64,000 nt of DNA from Malania oleifera (Eukaryota; Streptophyta; Magnoliopsida; Santalales; Ximeniaceae): NCBI RefSeq assembly GCF_029873635.1, contig NC_080418.1, forward strand, positions 9,996,062 through 10,060,061. The letters run 5' to 3'. The notes below the pieces were generated by a model. That model was not told the origin of the DNA. It saw only the letters and a list, made by a program, of their open reading frames with translations, and searched no databases. The position numbers and the translations under genes were made by a program. Of the stretch, positions 33,140 to 45,906 are shown piece after piece (position 1 is the stretch's first letter; every line of letters starts with the position of its first letter).

Positions 33140-34329
33140 TAGCCCTGTCTTGTGGCATATACGATTAGGGCATATGGGTGAAAAATCACAAGAGAAATCT
33201 TTTGAAGGAGGTCAAATCATGCAAGCTAGATTTCTGTAGATGCTGTGTGCTTAGGAAACATAATAGGACCCAGTTCATGGCAGCCATGCATAAGATAGAG
33301 GGAATACTAGACTATATTAATTCAGATGTTTGGGGGCTATAGAGAGCAGCATCATGAGGAGGGCATATGTACTTCATGAGTTTCATTGATGATTACTCAC
33401 GAAAGGTCTGGGTGTACTTCATGCGGCACAAGTCAGAGACGTTTGTCAAGTTTAAATTGTAGAAAGCTGAGGTGGAGAACTAGACTGCGAGAAAGATTAA
33501 GTGCCACAGGTCAGACAATGACATTGAGTACATAAATTTGAGTTTCATAGAGTTGTGCGAGCGGCATAGCATAAGGAGACATTTTATAGTGCGCAAGACA
33601 CCATAACAAAATAATGTGGCGGAAAGGATGAACCAAACCCTGACTGAAAGGGCTCAGTCTCTCAAGTTGAATGCAGGGCTTGCTAAGAATTTCTGGGCCG
33701 AGGCAGTGAGTATGACTTGTTTCTTGGTCAATCAATTACCAAGGGCATCACAAGATGGGTAGGTAAAAGGGTAGACTACTCCAATTTGAGAGTATTTAGG
33801 TGTCCTGCCTATGTGCACGTTCTTAGTGAGGATAGATAAAAACTTGAGGCAAATTCTAAACGGTGCATCTTTCTGAGATATCATAAAGGGGTAAAAGGAT
33901 CAAGCTATGTGATCAAGTGACAAACAAAGTGGTGATCAGTAGAGATGTTGTTTTTTATAAGAAAACTATGTTGCAGCGTACTCAAGGAGAAAAAGAGAAA
34001 TAGGTACCAGAAAACTACAGCAGCAATGAGAGTGTGGTGCAGGTGGAGTTAAAGATTCAAGGCGAAGATGACAGTGGTTAGGATGTAGGGAGTTCTAATT
34101 TGGGAAACTAGCAACATCACAGCATAGCCGTAGATAGACCCAGATGCACTATTCGGCCACCGCCCAAGTACAATTTTGATGATTTGGTGTCTTATGCACT
34201 TATCACTAGTAGCAGGGATTCTACTACCTTTCGGGAGGTAGTGCACAGTCAAGAGAAAAAGCAGTTGGATGGGCACTATGGTGGAGGATATAGAATCACT
34301 GCATAAGAACCAGATGTGAGAATTGGTGG
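33140..34329 (+). pseudogene. Copia-2 integrase and connecting region, broken
   Basis: The integrase zinc-binding start LWHIRLGHMGEKS is at about 33150. The core keeps SDVWG (about 33330), [14 protein letters not shown] (about 33385), the second acidic site as SDNDIEY (about 33515) and NVAERMNQTL (about 33620), so D, D and E are present. The usual TDNGGEY motif is degenerate. Stops and frameshifts are frequent (about 33340, 33460, 33605, 33760). The connecting region reaches SLHKNQM, the conserved start of copia RT, just before solo LTR-3 (TSD GGTGG at 34325-34329). Confidence 0.85.
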
Positions 34330-36658
34330 TGTAACACCCCAAACCTGAAAATAGGGCCCGACGCGTTATTCTACTTAAATCATGCTCTGTGGCGCCCCAA
34401 ACCCGCCTAGGGAAACTCGGGTGCCACGTAATCCATTTTCCTATACCTGTTATTCCATTAACAACTACGCAGCAGAAAACATAACTACAATCCTCACCCA
34501 ATATAATACCAGAGATTTCTACATCTATCTATATTTAAAATAAACCATTCAACCACCTATATCTACATATATACGTATCTCCAAAAACATAATCTACAAC
34601 TTCCAGTATTCACAACTTAGAAGACTTAAAACATAAAACATAAAACTTATACATCCCAAAAGTATCATTAAAGTTTATTCTCTTTTCCTTTCTATAACCA
34701 AAAATGTTAGAACAATCCTAAGCTCTCTAAGCTCGATCATGTGGAGGTCTTAAAAAAGATAAATTTGTATTCGAGTGAGACACATCTCGGTAAGGGAAGA
34801 AACAATATATTAAATCAGTGCGTAGCCAACATGAGGTTTGTAAATAACACATGTATATGTATTCATCATTTGCATATCATTATCATAATTTTTAAAATCC
34901 TTTCCTAAGCCTGATCAAACACATGCAAGGTATTTTACCTATGAGAATACCTAAGGATTAGGGTGATTACCCGCCCATACAAGTAGCACCCCTTTGCTCT
35001 ATTACCTCAGGCAACCAATGATAACAATTAAAGCATATCAGTGCACTTATCTTACTCAGTAAGCCCTCAAGTGAAAGAGTAATCTCGTACTCACACAGTT
35101 CATTCAAAGGTTTACTAGCAAAGGCTTCCAAGAATAAGAAAATTTACCCGTCCATACAAGTAATTTCCCTCTGCCCTAATACGTTATGCAGCCTACTGCT
35201 ACATCTGATACCTACTAGGGCACTTGCCTTTCTCAGAAAGCTCTCGAGCGAAGAGTTTGCCCCACCCATATAAATATATATTATACTAGCATGAATACTG
35301 ATACTACAATAATACATTACTCTATCTGTCATTTATTCTGTATTTCTAATCTGTTCATATTCTTAACTTTGACATTTCGTAGCATTTCACTTTACGTGGC
35401 TCTTTCCCATTTTACATTGTTCACATTTCACATTTCATTTCCATCTCATTCGCCTTTCATTTCATTATTTCCATTTCATTATTTCCATTTCATTTTATGC
35501 ATTCATTACTACAAACTCCTTTCAGCTGTACATTAGTTAGTCCATATAGATATGCTCTATTCTGCTACTACTGCTCCTTTAAGCTATTCATCAATTAGTC
35601 CACATAGATATGCGCTATTCTGCTACTACAGCTCCTTTCAGTTGTTCATCATTTATCCATGGTTGAATTAACAATTACATGCAGTATAATTCATAACACA
35701 TTTTCATTCTTATTGCATTTCCTGTTAACCTACATTTCATACATATAACATAATTAAACATAGAATTTCCATTTTACTCATGCCACACAATTAAACAGTA
35801 TATTCCAAACATTTTCTATAAAATAAGCTAACCCTCATTTATCGTTCATATATTGAAAATATATCTTTAATTTCCTACATAATTATCTTGAAAAATCTTT
35901 CACTTTCATCTGTCCATTTTCACAAATACATATCTAATAAAACAGCCCTAGGCACAGAAATTATAATTTAAACGGTTGGCATTTTAAACCCATACGGAAA
36001 CATGTACATATATACATTATATAATCTATTTATCCTTTTAATTCATAAAATCTGGTTTAATATATATTCTCCCTTACCTGTGTTCTTGAACTATGCCAAT
36101 AGGGATCCCGAAAATATATCTGCAGCACTTACTCGAACCCTGAATCAAAAACCCTAATTTATCAACTCAAATCCCCAAACCACGTTCATATAACACTTCC
36201 TAGGTTCAATATACCTTAACCTAACAATAAAACTCTAAAATATCTCACTTCCCCTGATTTTGGAATGGTGCCCCAAAACCCCAAATCAACGATCTGCTCC
36301 GCTAGCCTTGTAGAGAATGATCCCATGAATCTCATGGTGGTTCTAGATCATCAAAACATACCTTAATGGAGCAAGAATCGAAGAAATATGAGGGAAGAAT
36401 CATAGGGTTTCATAGAGAATGAAGAAAGAAATTGATTTTATTTGAAAATCACCTGCAAGACTTTCTTTATAGTCACCTTTGCAGAGAAAACCGTAGCTGA
36501 TTTTCTTAGCCCCTCAAAATTTTGTCGCCAGTTTTCTCTTTAACCAACCCTTTTACCGTTTAACCCATTACTAACCCGCGATAATTCCATATAATCGTCG
36601 CCGGTTTTGTCCTTACTTCAGAAAACCGCCGCCGATTTTTTTTTTCCGGGTTATTACA
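34330..36658 (-). mobile_element. Solo LTR-3 (Ty3/gypsy type), 2,329 bp
   Basis: Ends TGTAACACCCCAAACC ... CCGGGTTATTACA (TG...CA), with a perfect 5-bp TSD GGTGG (34325-34329, 36659-36663). It has TACGCAGCAGAA (about 34468), GAGACACATCTCGGTAAGG with GTGCGTAGCC downstream (about 34778-34830) and a minus-strand TATAAAG (36465-36471), all at the positions seen in the other LTRs, and no coding region. It interrupts the start of Copia-2 RT. Near its right end are GCCGCCGATTTT / CGTCGCCGGTTTT near-repeats rather than GTCGAC palindromes. Confidence 0.88.
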
Positions 36659-38119
36659 GGTGGAGCTTCCTAAGGTGAAGAGGGTGATAGGATGCAAGAG
36701 GGTGTACAGGAAGAAAGAAGTGGTTTTAGAAAAAGAAAGAGAGAAGTTCAATGCTCGGTTGGTAGTAAAGGGTTACTCGCAAAGGAAATGAGTTTATTAT
36801 AATGAAATCTTCTCCCCTATGGTCAGACACACTTCCATCAGGGTAGTGTTAGGATTGGTGGTGCATTATGACATGCATTTGGAGAAGATGGACTTAAAGA
36901 TAACATTTCTCCATGATGATTTGGAGGAGCTGATTTACATGTCACAGTCAGAAGGGTTTTGCCAACCTGGATAGGAGCACTTGGTTTGTAAACTGAGGAA
37001 GTCACTTTACGGGCTAAAGTAGTCTCCAAGGCAGTGGTACAAATGATTTAACTCCTACATGATCCGGATTAGCTACAGGAGGTGTGAGTATGATTATTGC
37101 GTCTATGTGAGGATTCTTGAGGACAATTCACTCATATTTTTGTTACTTTATGTTGATGACATGTTAATTGTTGCGAGGAATATAACAAAGGTAAATCAGT
37201 TGAAGATTCCGTTAAGTAAAGAGTTTGACATTAAAGATTTGGGTGCAGCCAAGAAGATTCTTGGGATAGAGATTCGCAGGGATAGAGCTGCAGGGAGATT
37301 GTGGTTATCTCAAGGCAACTATGTTGAGAAGGTGGTGGAGAGGTTTAGCATGACTAATGCTAAAATGGTGAGTATACCGCTAGGAAATCATTTTAGGCTA
37401 TCTACAGCCCAGTGCCCAAATACGGACGATGACGTCCATGACATGTCAAAGGTCCCCTATGCCAGTGTAGTGGGGTGTCTGATGTATGCCATGATATGTA
37501 CAAAGCCGTACCGGCCCAAGCTGTCAGCATGGTGAGTAAGTTCTTTTCGAATATGGGTCGACAGCATAGGGATGCAGTCAAGTGGATTCTCAGATACTTA
37601 AGAGGTACAACCGGATATGACATTATGTTCAGTAGATAATAAGACGATCCTTCAGTGGTAGGTTATGTGGATGCAGACTATGCAGGGGACTTGGATGACA
37701 GGAGGTCTACCACAGGGTATGTGTTCACCCTTGTGGGAGGACCTATTTGTTAGAGGTCCATGGTGTAGTCACTTGTTGCTTTATTTACTACTGAATTGGA
37801 ATAAATGGCAGTGACCGAAGCTGTTAAGGAAGCATTGTGACTTACATGATTGGTCAAGGAGCTAGGAATCTAGTAAGGTGGAGTTTAGCTGCAGTGTGAT
37901 TGTCAGAGTGCCATCTATTTGGCAAAAAACAAGGTGCATCATGCGAGGACAAAGCACATAGATGTACGATTTCACAGAATTAGGGAACTAGTTGTTTCTG
38001 GTGAACTACTACTTGATAAAGTTCGCACATCTGAGAATGCAGCTGATAGGTTGACAAAACCTGTTACAATGGACAAGTTCAAGCATTGCTTGGACTTGAT
38101 CAACGTCTCTAGGTGCTAG
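36659..38119 (+). pseudogene. Copia-2 reverse transcriptase and RNase H, broken
   Basis: The RT resumes with KVKRVIGCKRVY (about 36675), FNARLVVKGYSQ (about 36750), LEKMDLKITFLH (about 36880), SLYGLK (about 37003), the intact active site YVDD (37149-37160), FDIKDLGAAKKILG (about 37230) and PYASVVGCLMYAM (about 37455). RNase H follows with [22 protein letters not shown] (about 37662-37725) and KHIDVRFHRIRE (about 37950-37985). The frame ends at the TAG at 38117-38119. In-frame stops (about 36789, 36973, 37018, 37045, 37638) and frameshifts make it a pseudogene. Confidence 0.9.
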
Positions 38120-38284
38120 ATGGGAGGCGTCCCAATCTATTGTCTCAGGTGGAGCTGCAGGTTAGGTTTTTGTATTTCTCCTAAGGGGTGAATATTCGCT
38201 AAGGTGGAGATTGTTTGAGTATGTTGCTCATATTCAGTGGAATACATGCTCAAGGGAAAGAAAGGTGAAGCAATAATAGGGAAG

Positions 38285-38442
38285 TAGTCGACGAGCTATT
38301 GAATCTCGTCGCTGAGCTAAACAAGAGGCTTCGTTGATGAGCAAGGAAGCCTTATCGACGAGCCCTGTAGATTTTCCCTTTTTAATTTTCCTTCTCTTTT
38401 CCTCATTTAGTTAATACACTTATCTCGGGTCGGGTTCTTACA
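38285..38442 (-). repeat. Gypsy-B left LTR remnant
   Basis: Matches the right end of the complete LTR (about 45748-45906), including GAGCTATTGAATC, GCTAAACAAGAGGCTT and the terminal GGGTCGGGTTCTTACA. The rest of this LTR is gone. Confidence 0.85.
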
Positions 38443-38743
38443 ACCTTCCCTCCTTACAAAAATTTCGTCCTCAAAATTTGTAATCTCTCTTTACCAACTC
38501 AACTACATACCCAAACATATACCCAACTCTAGAAGAGCCGACGGCCACCCACATAGCAGTCCCGTCCCAAATACATACATACCCTTACTTATGGCGGAAG
38601 AATACCATGGTTACATACATACACTGTATCGAGAGCTCACAATATTACAAAACTCTCTTAGAGATTAACCACACATCATTACTACGATAACAAAATATTA
38701 TATATATACATTCCCATACCGATCCTGCTATCAAAACTACTAC

Positions 38744-41700
38744 TCAGAATAATTGTGGATATTTTCGGCGTATTTCCATCTCTAACTCCTAAGAAGCTTC
38801 TTTAACCATGTGATTCTGCGACGGTACCTTCACTAACGGTATTTCCTTGGTACACAGTTTCTGAACTTTACGGTCTAGAATCTAAACGGGTATCTCCTCA
38901 TACGCCAAAGCATCCCCAATCTCTAAAGATTCGTAACTAATCACATGTGATGGATCCGACACGTACCTCCTCAATATGGATATGTGGAACACATCATGGA
39001 TCTTTGAAAGCGCTGGGGGTAGTGCAATCCTGTAGGTCACCGGACCCACTTGTTCTAGTACCTTGAATGGTCTGATATACCTCGGGCTCAGCTTGCCCTT
39101 CTTCCCGAATCTCATCACTCCTTTCATTGGAGCAATTCTTAGAAATACCTTAGTCCCAACCTCGAATTCCAACTCACGACGGCGGACATCCACGTAACTC
39201 TTTTGCCGACTCTAATCTGATTTAATCCTATCCCTGATCAATTTGACCTTCTCAGAAGCCTTCTGTATGAGTTTGGGACCCAATATCTGCCGTTCACCGA
39301 CCTCATCCCAATACAGAGGAGACCGAAACCTCCTACCATACAATGCCTCGAATGGTGCCATCCCGATACTAGCCTAGAAGCTATTGTTATAGGCAAACTC
39401 CACTAATGGTAGAAACTGAATCCAACTACCACCGAAGTATAACACACAAGTCTGTAACATATCCTATAAGATCTGTATCTTCCTCTCTGACTGTCCATCA
39501 CTCTGGGGGTGGAACGTTGTACTGAAAGTAAGCTCCATCCCCAGTGCTTCCTATAAACTCTTCCAGAATTGAGAAGTGAACCTCGGGTCTCGATCTGAAA
39601 CAATGAACACCGATACTCCGTGCGTTCTGACTATCTCCTGCAAGTACAACTCTGCTAGCCTACTCAAAGAGTAGCTAACCTTCATCGGTACAAAGTGAGC
39701 AGATTTGGTCAACCTGTCTATGATTACCCAGATGACATTCTGCTCGTGTAATGCTGGTGGTAACCCGGTACAAAGTCCATGGAAATATGCTCCCATTTCC
39801 ACTCTGCGATACTCAATGGCTATAACGGCCCTACCAGCCTCTGATGTTCAGCTTTTACTTGTTGACACGTTAGACATTGCTCCACAAAAGGAGCAATCTC
39901 CCTTTTCATACCACTCCACCAAAAGGACTCGCACAAATTCCAATACATCTTAGTACTACCCGGATGCACCATATACAAAGAATGATGCGCCTCCTCCAGG
40001 ATCGTCCTCTTTATCTCCTCATCGTTTGAAACACAGCCTAGTCCCAAACCTCAGCACACCTCCCTCATAGATGTTAAAATCAGCAGCCAACCCTTGCTGC
40101 ACTTTCTCTACAATCTCGACTAACTTCGTATCATTAGCATTCACGGCTTTAATCCGCTCAAATAATGTCAGCTAGATCACCAAACTAGTAATGAAAGCCT
40201 AATGATTACCATCCATAAACTCCACGTCAAGACTTTCCAGATCCTGTCTGATATGATGTTGACCTACTATTGCAGATACTGACGCATGCTCTAACTTCCG
40301 ACTCAATGCATCGGCTACCATGTTAGCTTTCCCCGGATGATAGCTAATGGTGCAATCGTAGTCTTTAATCAATTCAAGCCACCTTCTCTGACTCATGTTC
40401 AAATCCTTCTGTGTGAAAAAGTATTTTAGGTTCTTGTGGTCCATTAAGATCTCACACTATTTACCGTACAAGTAGTGTCTCCAGATCTTCAACGCATATA
40501 CTACCGTCGCCAACTCCAGATCATGTGTAGGGTAATTCTTCTTGTACGCCTTGAGTTGTTGAGAAGTATAAGCAATTACTTTTTCTTGTTGTATCAGCAC
40601 ACATCCCAAACCTTTCAATGATGCATCACTGTAAATCACAAAACCACCAACCCCAGATGGGATGGTTAAAATCGGAACAGTGACCAGTCAGTGTTTCAAC
40701 TCCTGAAAACTCTGCTCACACTCCTCAGTCCAGTCAAATCTCATACCCTTCCTTGTCAACCATTTCAGAGGGCCAGATAACTTAAAGAATCCCTCCACGA
40801 ATCGCTGGTAATACCCAACCAGTCCTAGGAAACTCTGAACATACTGTATGCTCTTCGATTTCACCCAATCAACCACTGCTTCTATTTTACTAGGATCAAC
40901 TAAGATACCTCCCTTTGACACGACATGGCCTAGAACTCACATTTCTTCAACTTAGCATACAACTTCTTCTCCCGTAGAACCTGAAGTACCAACTTCAGAT
41001 GGTTTCTGTGCTCTTCTGAACTCTTAGAATATACCAGAATATTGTCGATGAACACTACTACAAACTGATCCAGGTACTCATGGAAAACCCTATTCATTAG
41101 GTCCATAAATACTGTTGGGGTGTTATTCAACCCGAAAGGCATGACCAGAAACTCGTAGTGACCATATCTGGTTCGGAAAGCAGTTTTCGGAACATCTTCA
41201 GTCTTAACTTTCACCTGACGATACCTTAACCGTAGATCGATCTTCGAAAAGACCTGCGTTCCCTGCAGCTGGTCAAACAGATCATTTATACGAGGCAATA
41301 GGTATTGGTTCTTCACTGTTACCTTGTTGATCTCATGGTAATCAATGCACATTCACATCGACCCGTCCTTCTTCTTCAAGAACAATACTGGAGCTCCCCA
41401 GGGTGAAACATTAGGTTTGATAAAGCCCTTATCTAATAGTTCCTGTAACTGTTCCTTCAACCCTCTAAGTTCAGCTGGAGCCATCCGGTATGGAGTCTTA
41501 GAAAGCGGCGCCTTACCTGACAGTAGATCAATAGCGAACTCCACCTCTCGATCAGGAGGTAAACCGAGTAAGTCTTCCGAGAATACATCCGAAAATTTGT
41601 TAACCACTCGGATATCTTCAAGTTTTAGATCATCCCAAGGTGGTTCCTTCACACAAGCTAGGTATCCCTGACATCCATCCAAGAGTAACCTCTTCGCATG

Positions 41701-43172
41701 CATAGCCGACAGGATCTATGGCGTCAAACGCACAAACGATCCCACGAACTCAAACTCCTGCTCCCAGGAGGTCTGAACACTACTACCTTCCTACGAAAAT
41801 CAATTACCACATAACTAGAGAATAGCCAATCCATACCCAATATGACGTCAAATCCGCATATGTCGTACACTACTAGGTTCCCCAGTAGCAGCCTTCCCTA
41901 AATAACCACTGGGTAGTTTCCTAACATCTTACTACAGATCGTTACACTCCCAGTTGGTGTAGCCACAGACAACCATTCATCCATCACTTGGGTTTCAACC
42001 CCATATAGTTTCACAAAACTAGCAGATATAAACGAATGAGTTGCTCCCGAATCAAATAAAACAATAGCTATATTCGAAAGCAATAACATGGTACCTGTCA
42101 CCACGTTCCCAGTGTGTTCCACATATGCTGGAGTAAGGGAGTACACCCTCGTTAGAGCTGTGTTTGCCTGATAGTTCCCCCGAGGCATCTAATTACTCCC
42201 ACGGTTCTGGCTCTGTGCAGGTATATCCCTCCACTGTGCTTGACAGTTTCAGGATATATGGCTTGGTTTGCCACAGTTGTAGCAGTTACCCCAGAACGAC
42301 TGGCACTCACCATCGTGCCATTTACGGCACTTGGTGCATGGTATGGAGGATGAATCCCCCTGAGAACACTACCGCTCGGTATTCTGGTGATAACCCAAAC
42401 CATAGTTCTTATTCTTCTTTTGCTGTCATTGTCAAAGACTAGCCTGAGAACCAGAAGATACTGGCCTCTTCCCATGTTCCAGTACCACCTCATCCCCCCG
42501 GAGGTTAGTCTCAACTATGGTGGCTTTACCCACTAGAACAGAAAATTCTCGAATCTGCAACATACCCACAAGCCTGCGGATATCCTTCCTCAGACCTTTC
42601 TAGAACCTCCGAGTCTTCTCATACTCGTTCGAGATCAAATACGGCACGAAACGAGACAACTCAATATATCTGACAGCATATCTCTGCACCATCAGGGTTC
42701 CCTTAGTCAGGCTCGAGAACTCATCAGCCTTCGCGTCACGGGTGGAAGCCAGGAAGTATCTTTAGAAAAATACCTCCTTCAAACGGCTCCATGTCATACC
42801 AGATGGACAAGCTTTCTACTTCTCCAGCAGACTCACCATTGTCCACCATCTTTCTGCTTCTCTTGCCATCTGAAAGGTAGAATAGAGAACCTTCTGCTGG
42901 TCGATGGAGTGCAGAACTTCCAATATCTTCTCAGTCTTCTACACCCAATTCTCTGCTACTATCGGATCGGGTCCTCCTGTAAACGTCGGAGGGTGCATGC
43001 GGGTGAACCTCTCTATAGTACAACCCATAGCACTAGGAGAATGCTTACGTCTCCTAACACTCCATCCGATCTCCTGCATAACCTGCCTCGTCAAACCCCG
43101 AGGCACAGAAGGAGACTCGTCACTCGGAGTCCCCTCAGAATCACTATCCAAGTTGTTATCCTTGGGCTCCAT
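38744..43172 (-). pseudogene. Gypsy-B gag-pol polyprotein, broken
   Basis: The start is the ATG at 43172 (MEPKDNNLDSDSEGTPSDES). Gag contains RMHPPTFTGGPDP and KGLRKDIRRLVGML and a CCHC knuckle with a TGA (42249-42251) inside it. The protease has LFDSGATHSF (about 42050) and VILGMDWL. RT has [11 protein letters not shown] and MPFGLNNTP, but the catalytic site reads FIDN (Asn codon 41041-41043) instead of FIDD. A 22-bp deletion follows near 40936. RNase H has [11 protein letters not shown] (about 40630). The integrase core has the first Asp region degraded (about 39780), [10 protein letters not shown] and DGQSER. The chromodomain-like tail ends at TGA 38744-38746 and has a stop at its conserved Trp. 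Many further stops and frameshifts are present. Confidence 0.92.
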
Positions 43173-43364
43173 TCTGAAAGTAAGATAGGAATCGGTTAGA
43201 ATTCCTATATCGTACACAATTAACACAATCATTGAAAACTAATCATGTTAACTACGGCTCTCATAGGTCCAGGCCTGTCCTACCACACCGACACGAAACC
43301 ATTAATGGTTTGCTGTGATTTTACAGAAATCGTCATTTTAGGAAAAACACAGAACACCACCAAT

Positions 43365-43944
43365 TAGTGGTGTACAAAAATTACCAAAAAATTGAAAATC
43401 AGACTGAAACCGAACCGAAACCATAAACGGTTTGGTTTTTCAGTTTTCGATTTTGGTTGCGATTTTCAAAAATTAAAATGTTCGATTTCGGTTTCGGTTT
43501 CGGTTTCGATTTTATGTTGAAACTGAGTCAAAAAATTGATTTATATAAGATATATATATAATATGACTAGTAAAAATATAGCATGCAATATAGCCATATA
43601 ACCACTATAGAAAATAAAAATTCTCAATAAATTTTTAAGAACTTTATGAAAAATAAAGGTTATTTTTGTTAAAAGTGCCCAACAAATTTTATTTTGTTAA
43701 AATTATGAGTCCCTATAAAAAATTAAAATGCTTAATAAATTTTCAACAACTTTATGAAAAATAAAGATTATTTTTTTTTTTTTTGTAAAAAAAACTACCA
43801 CCGAGCCACCACATTTTCAATTTTCAATTAAAGCATAATTTCGGTTCAGTTTCAGTTTCGGTTCAGAAATCCCAAAACCGAAAATTTTGGTTTGGTTTTC
43901 GATTCTGGCCAAAATCAAACTGCATCAAACCGTGTATAGTCCTA
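43365..43944. mobile_element. hAT-type MITE in the Gypsy-B leader, 580 bp
   Basis: Flanked by a perfect 8-bp TSD CCACCAAT (43357-43364 and 43945-43952), with weakly inverted ends TAGTGGTGTACAA and GTGTATAGTCCTA. Inside both ends are AACCGAAACC / GGTTTCGGTTTCGG repeats, like the MITE at 30224. No coding region. Confidence 0.83.
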
Positions 43945-44088
43945 CCACCAATGAGTTCCCGTCTAGCAACAAAACAACCCTCGACCTATTCTACCCATTT
44001 CCTACATCCTATATTCTGGTATGTATGCATAGTTACACCTAACCAAGTCTACAAGACCTAACAACCTGATTTAGCTCTAGTACCAAGC

Positions 44089-45501
44089 TGTCACGCCCCG
44101 AACCCGCGGATGGGTCCCAAGTGTGAATATAATAACCTAATCTGTCTCTGTATCAATTAAAACATACATAATACTACACTGAATGAGGGTTCGACCCTAT
44201 TAGGTACATGTACACCCTATACACATTCACATACATATCCATACTCATCAAATACGCAGCGGAAATGTTCTTTCTATACATACATCATACCATACCAGAG
44301 TCTATACATAACTAGAATATACGTTCCCAAAATACAATACATACTCCGGGTATTACAAAACCCAACAATGACAACCTGGTTACAAAACCCGTACTTACAC
44401 AGGTCCTAAACGCAACTAACCAACACCTACGCTTCCGGATGCTAGGATGCTAGTTTTGGCTACCCGAATGATCTGAAAAACATTTGTATATTCAGGGTGA
44501 GACACCTCTCAGGAAGGAAGAAAGCATGTTATATTAGTGTGTGACATACAATGTTATTTTAACATAAAACATAACACAATACAGTTCCAGTACATACGAT
44601 ACCAAACATACGGTCAGTGTTGTCACACTCAAGCAACTGATACCCTGTAATAACCGAAGCCTCACAGCGATATCATGCTAATATGGTGTCCACTCACACC
44701 CATCGGTGACCAGCCGGAACAAACAAGTGATATTTCCTACCCTTGGATATAGAGCCGGACACTCTTGTCCACGGTAATTAGCTGACACATGGCTTCAGTG
44801 TACGGTAATTAGCCGCCCTTAACTGAATTTATAAAACCTGGAATAATTTTGGAACTCATGTTCCTATACCCATCAGCGTATGGTAATTAGCCGCCCCTAA
44901 CTATTTTACAAACCCTAAAACATTTTACATACAACATTTCATTCCACACTTATTTGAGTATACAACAAATCATATTGTTTACAATTCGAGAAATACAGTT
45001 TAATACAAATATAGGTATGATCATCTCAATACTATAGTTTTATACTACATATGATTTTCCAATAGAAATAGAGATGATACTTGAAACCCGAATTTTCCTG
45101 AAAACTATAACCCGAAAATCCCACATTTTCACCCGATAGATTTTTCCAAATAAGTAACCAAAACATACATACGATCGTAAACTACAGGTTTACTGATCTT
45201 GATTTCAAAAATAACTTATATAAATAGAATCCCTTTACCTTTTCCTGAATACCAAAATACGAACTCTACAGCTCCAAAACTACGAACCAAGACATCAAAA
45301 GCAAAACATCCAAGAACTATACTTCATTATAATTCTTACTACTACATATATATCGAAACGAAACTGAAATCGGACCCTTACCTCAGCTTTGGGTCAAACC
45401 TCTAAACGACTTTTTGATCCGTTAAAAACGTAGAGATTCCTCTCCTTATCCACGCAGTAACGTCGAATCGTTGATTTCGGCAACTGACAACCCGAAATCC
45501 T

Positions 45502-45543
<42 letters not shown>

Positions 45544-45906
45544 TTTTCAAGTTCTAGAGAGAGAGAGGATTTTGATTTCTTCCTCATTAAGCAAGTGAAA
45601 TAGATATTTATAAGCCTTTGACCTGGTCAGCCTCATCGACGAGACGACGTCCTCGTTGACGAGCAGCAAAAGGAAGTTCATCGACGCCAAGGTGGCCTCG
45701 TCGACGAGCCTGAGATTTTAGAATTTCCTAGAATCTCTCGGTATCTCCTCGTCAATGAGCTATTGAATCACGTCACCGAGCTAAACAAGAGGCTTTGCCG
45801 ATGAGCAAGGAAGCCTTGTCGACAAGCACGATAATTTTTTTCTTTTTAATTTTCCTTCTCTTTTTCTCATTTATTTAATACACTTATCCAGGGTCGGGTT
45901 CTTAGA
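44089..45906 (-). repeat. Gypsy-B right LTR (5' LTR in transcription sense)
   Basis: Begins TGTCACGCCCCGAACCC and ends GGGTTCTTAGA, where the usual final TTACA is TTAGA. It has TACGCAGCGGAA (about 44255), GAGACACCTCTCAGGAAGG (about 44500), GGATATAGAGCCGGACACT (about 44746), a GA tract (about 45503-45541), a minus-strand TATAAATA (45605-45612) and a degenerate GTCGAC palindrome array (about 45635-45825). Confidence 0.92.

Larger units (their letters stand above)
33140..38284 (+). mobile_element. Copia-2: 5'-truncated Ty1/copia element split by a solo LTR
   Basis: It starts abruptly in the integrase zinc region (no LTR, gag or protease), runs through RT and RNase H, and ends with a polypurine tract (AAGGTGGAGAT, about 38201) and only about 73 bp of 3' LTR (TGTTTGAGTATG from 38212) before Gypsy-B sequence begins. 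Solo LTR-3 lies inside. Both ends have been lost by deletion. Confidence 0.85.
38285..45906 (-). mobile_element. Gypsy-B: Ty3/gypsy chromovirus with truncated left LTR
   Basis: The right LTR (44089-45906) is complete. Only about 158 bp of the left LTR remain (38285-38442), joined directly to the Copia-2 LTR remnant. The internal region on the minus strand has gag, protease, RT, RNase H, integrase and a degenerate chromodomain, plus a mutated primer-binding site (TGGTACTAGAGC, 44074-44085) and a polypurine tract (38443-38456). A hAT-type MITE (43365-43944) lies in the leader. The truncation removes the left target site, so no TSD can be tested. Confidence 0.9.
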
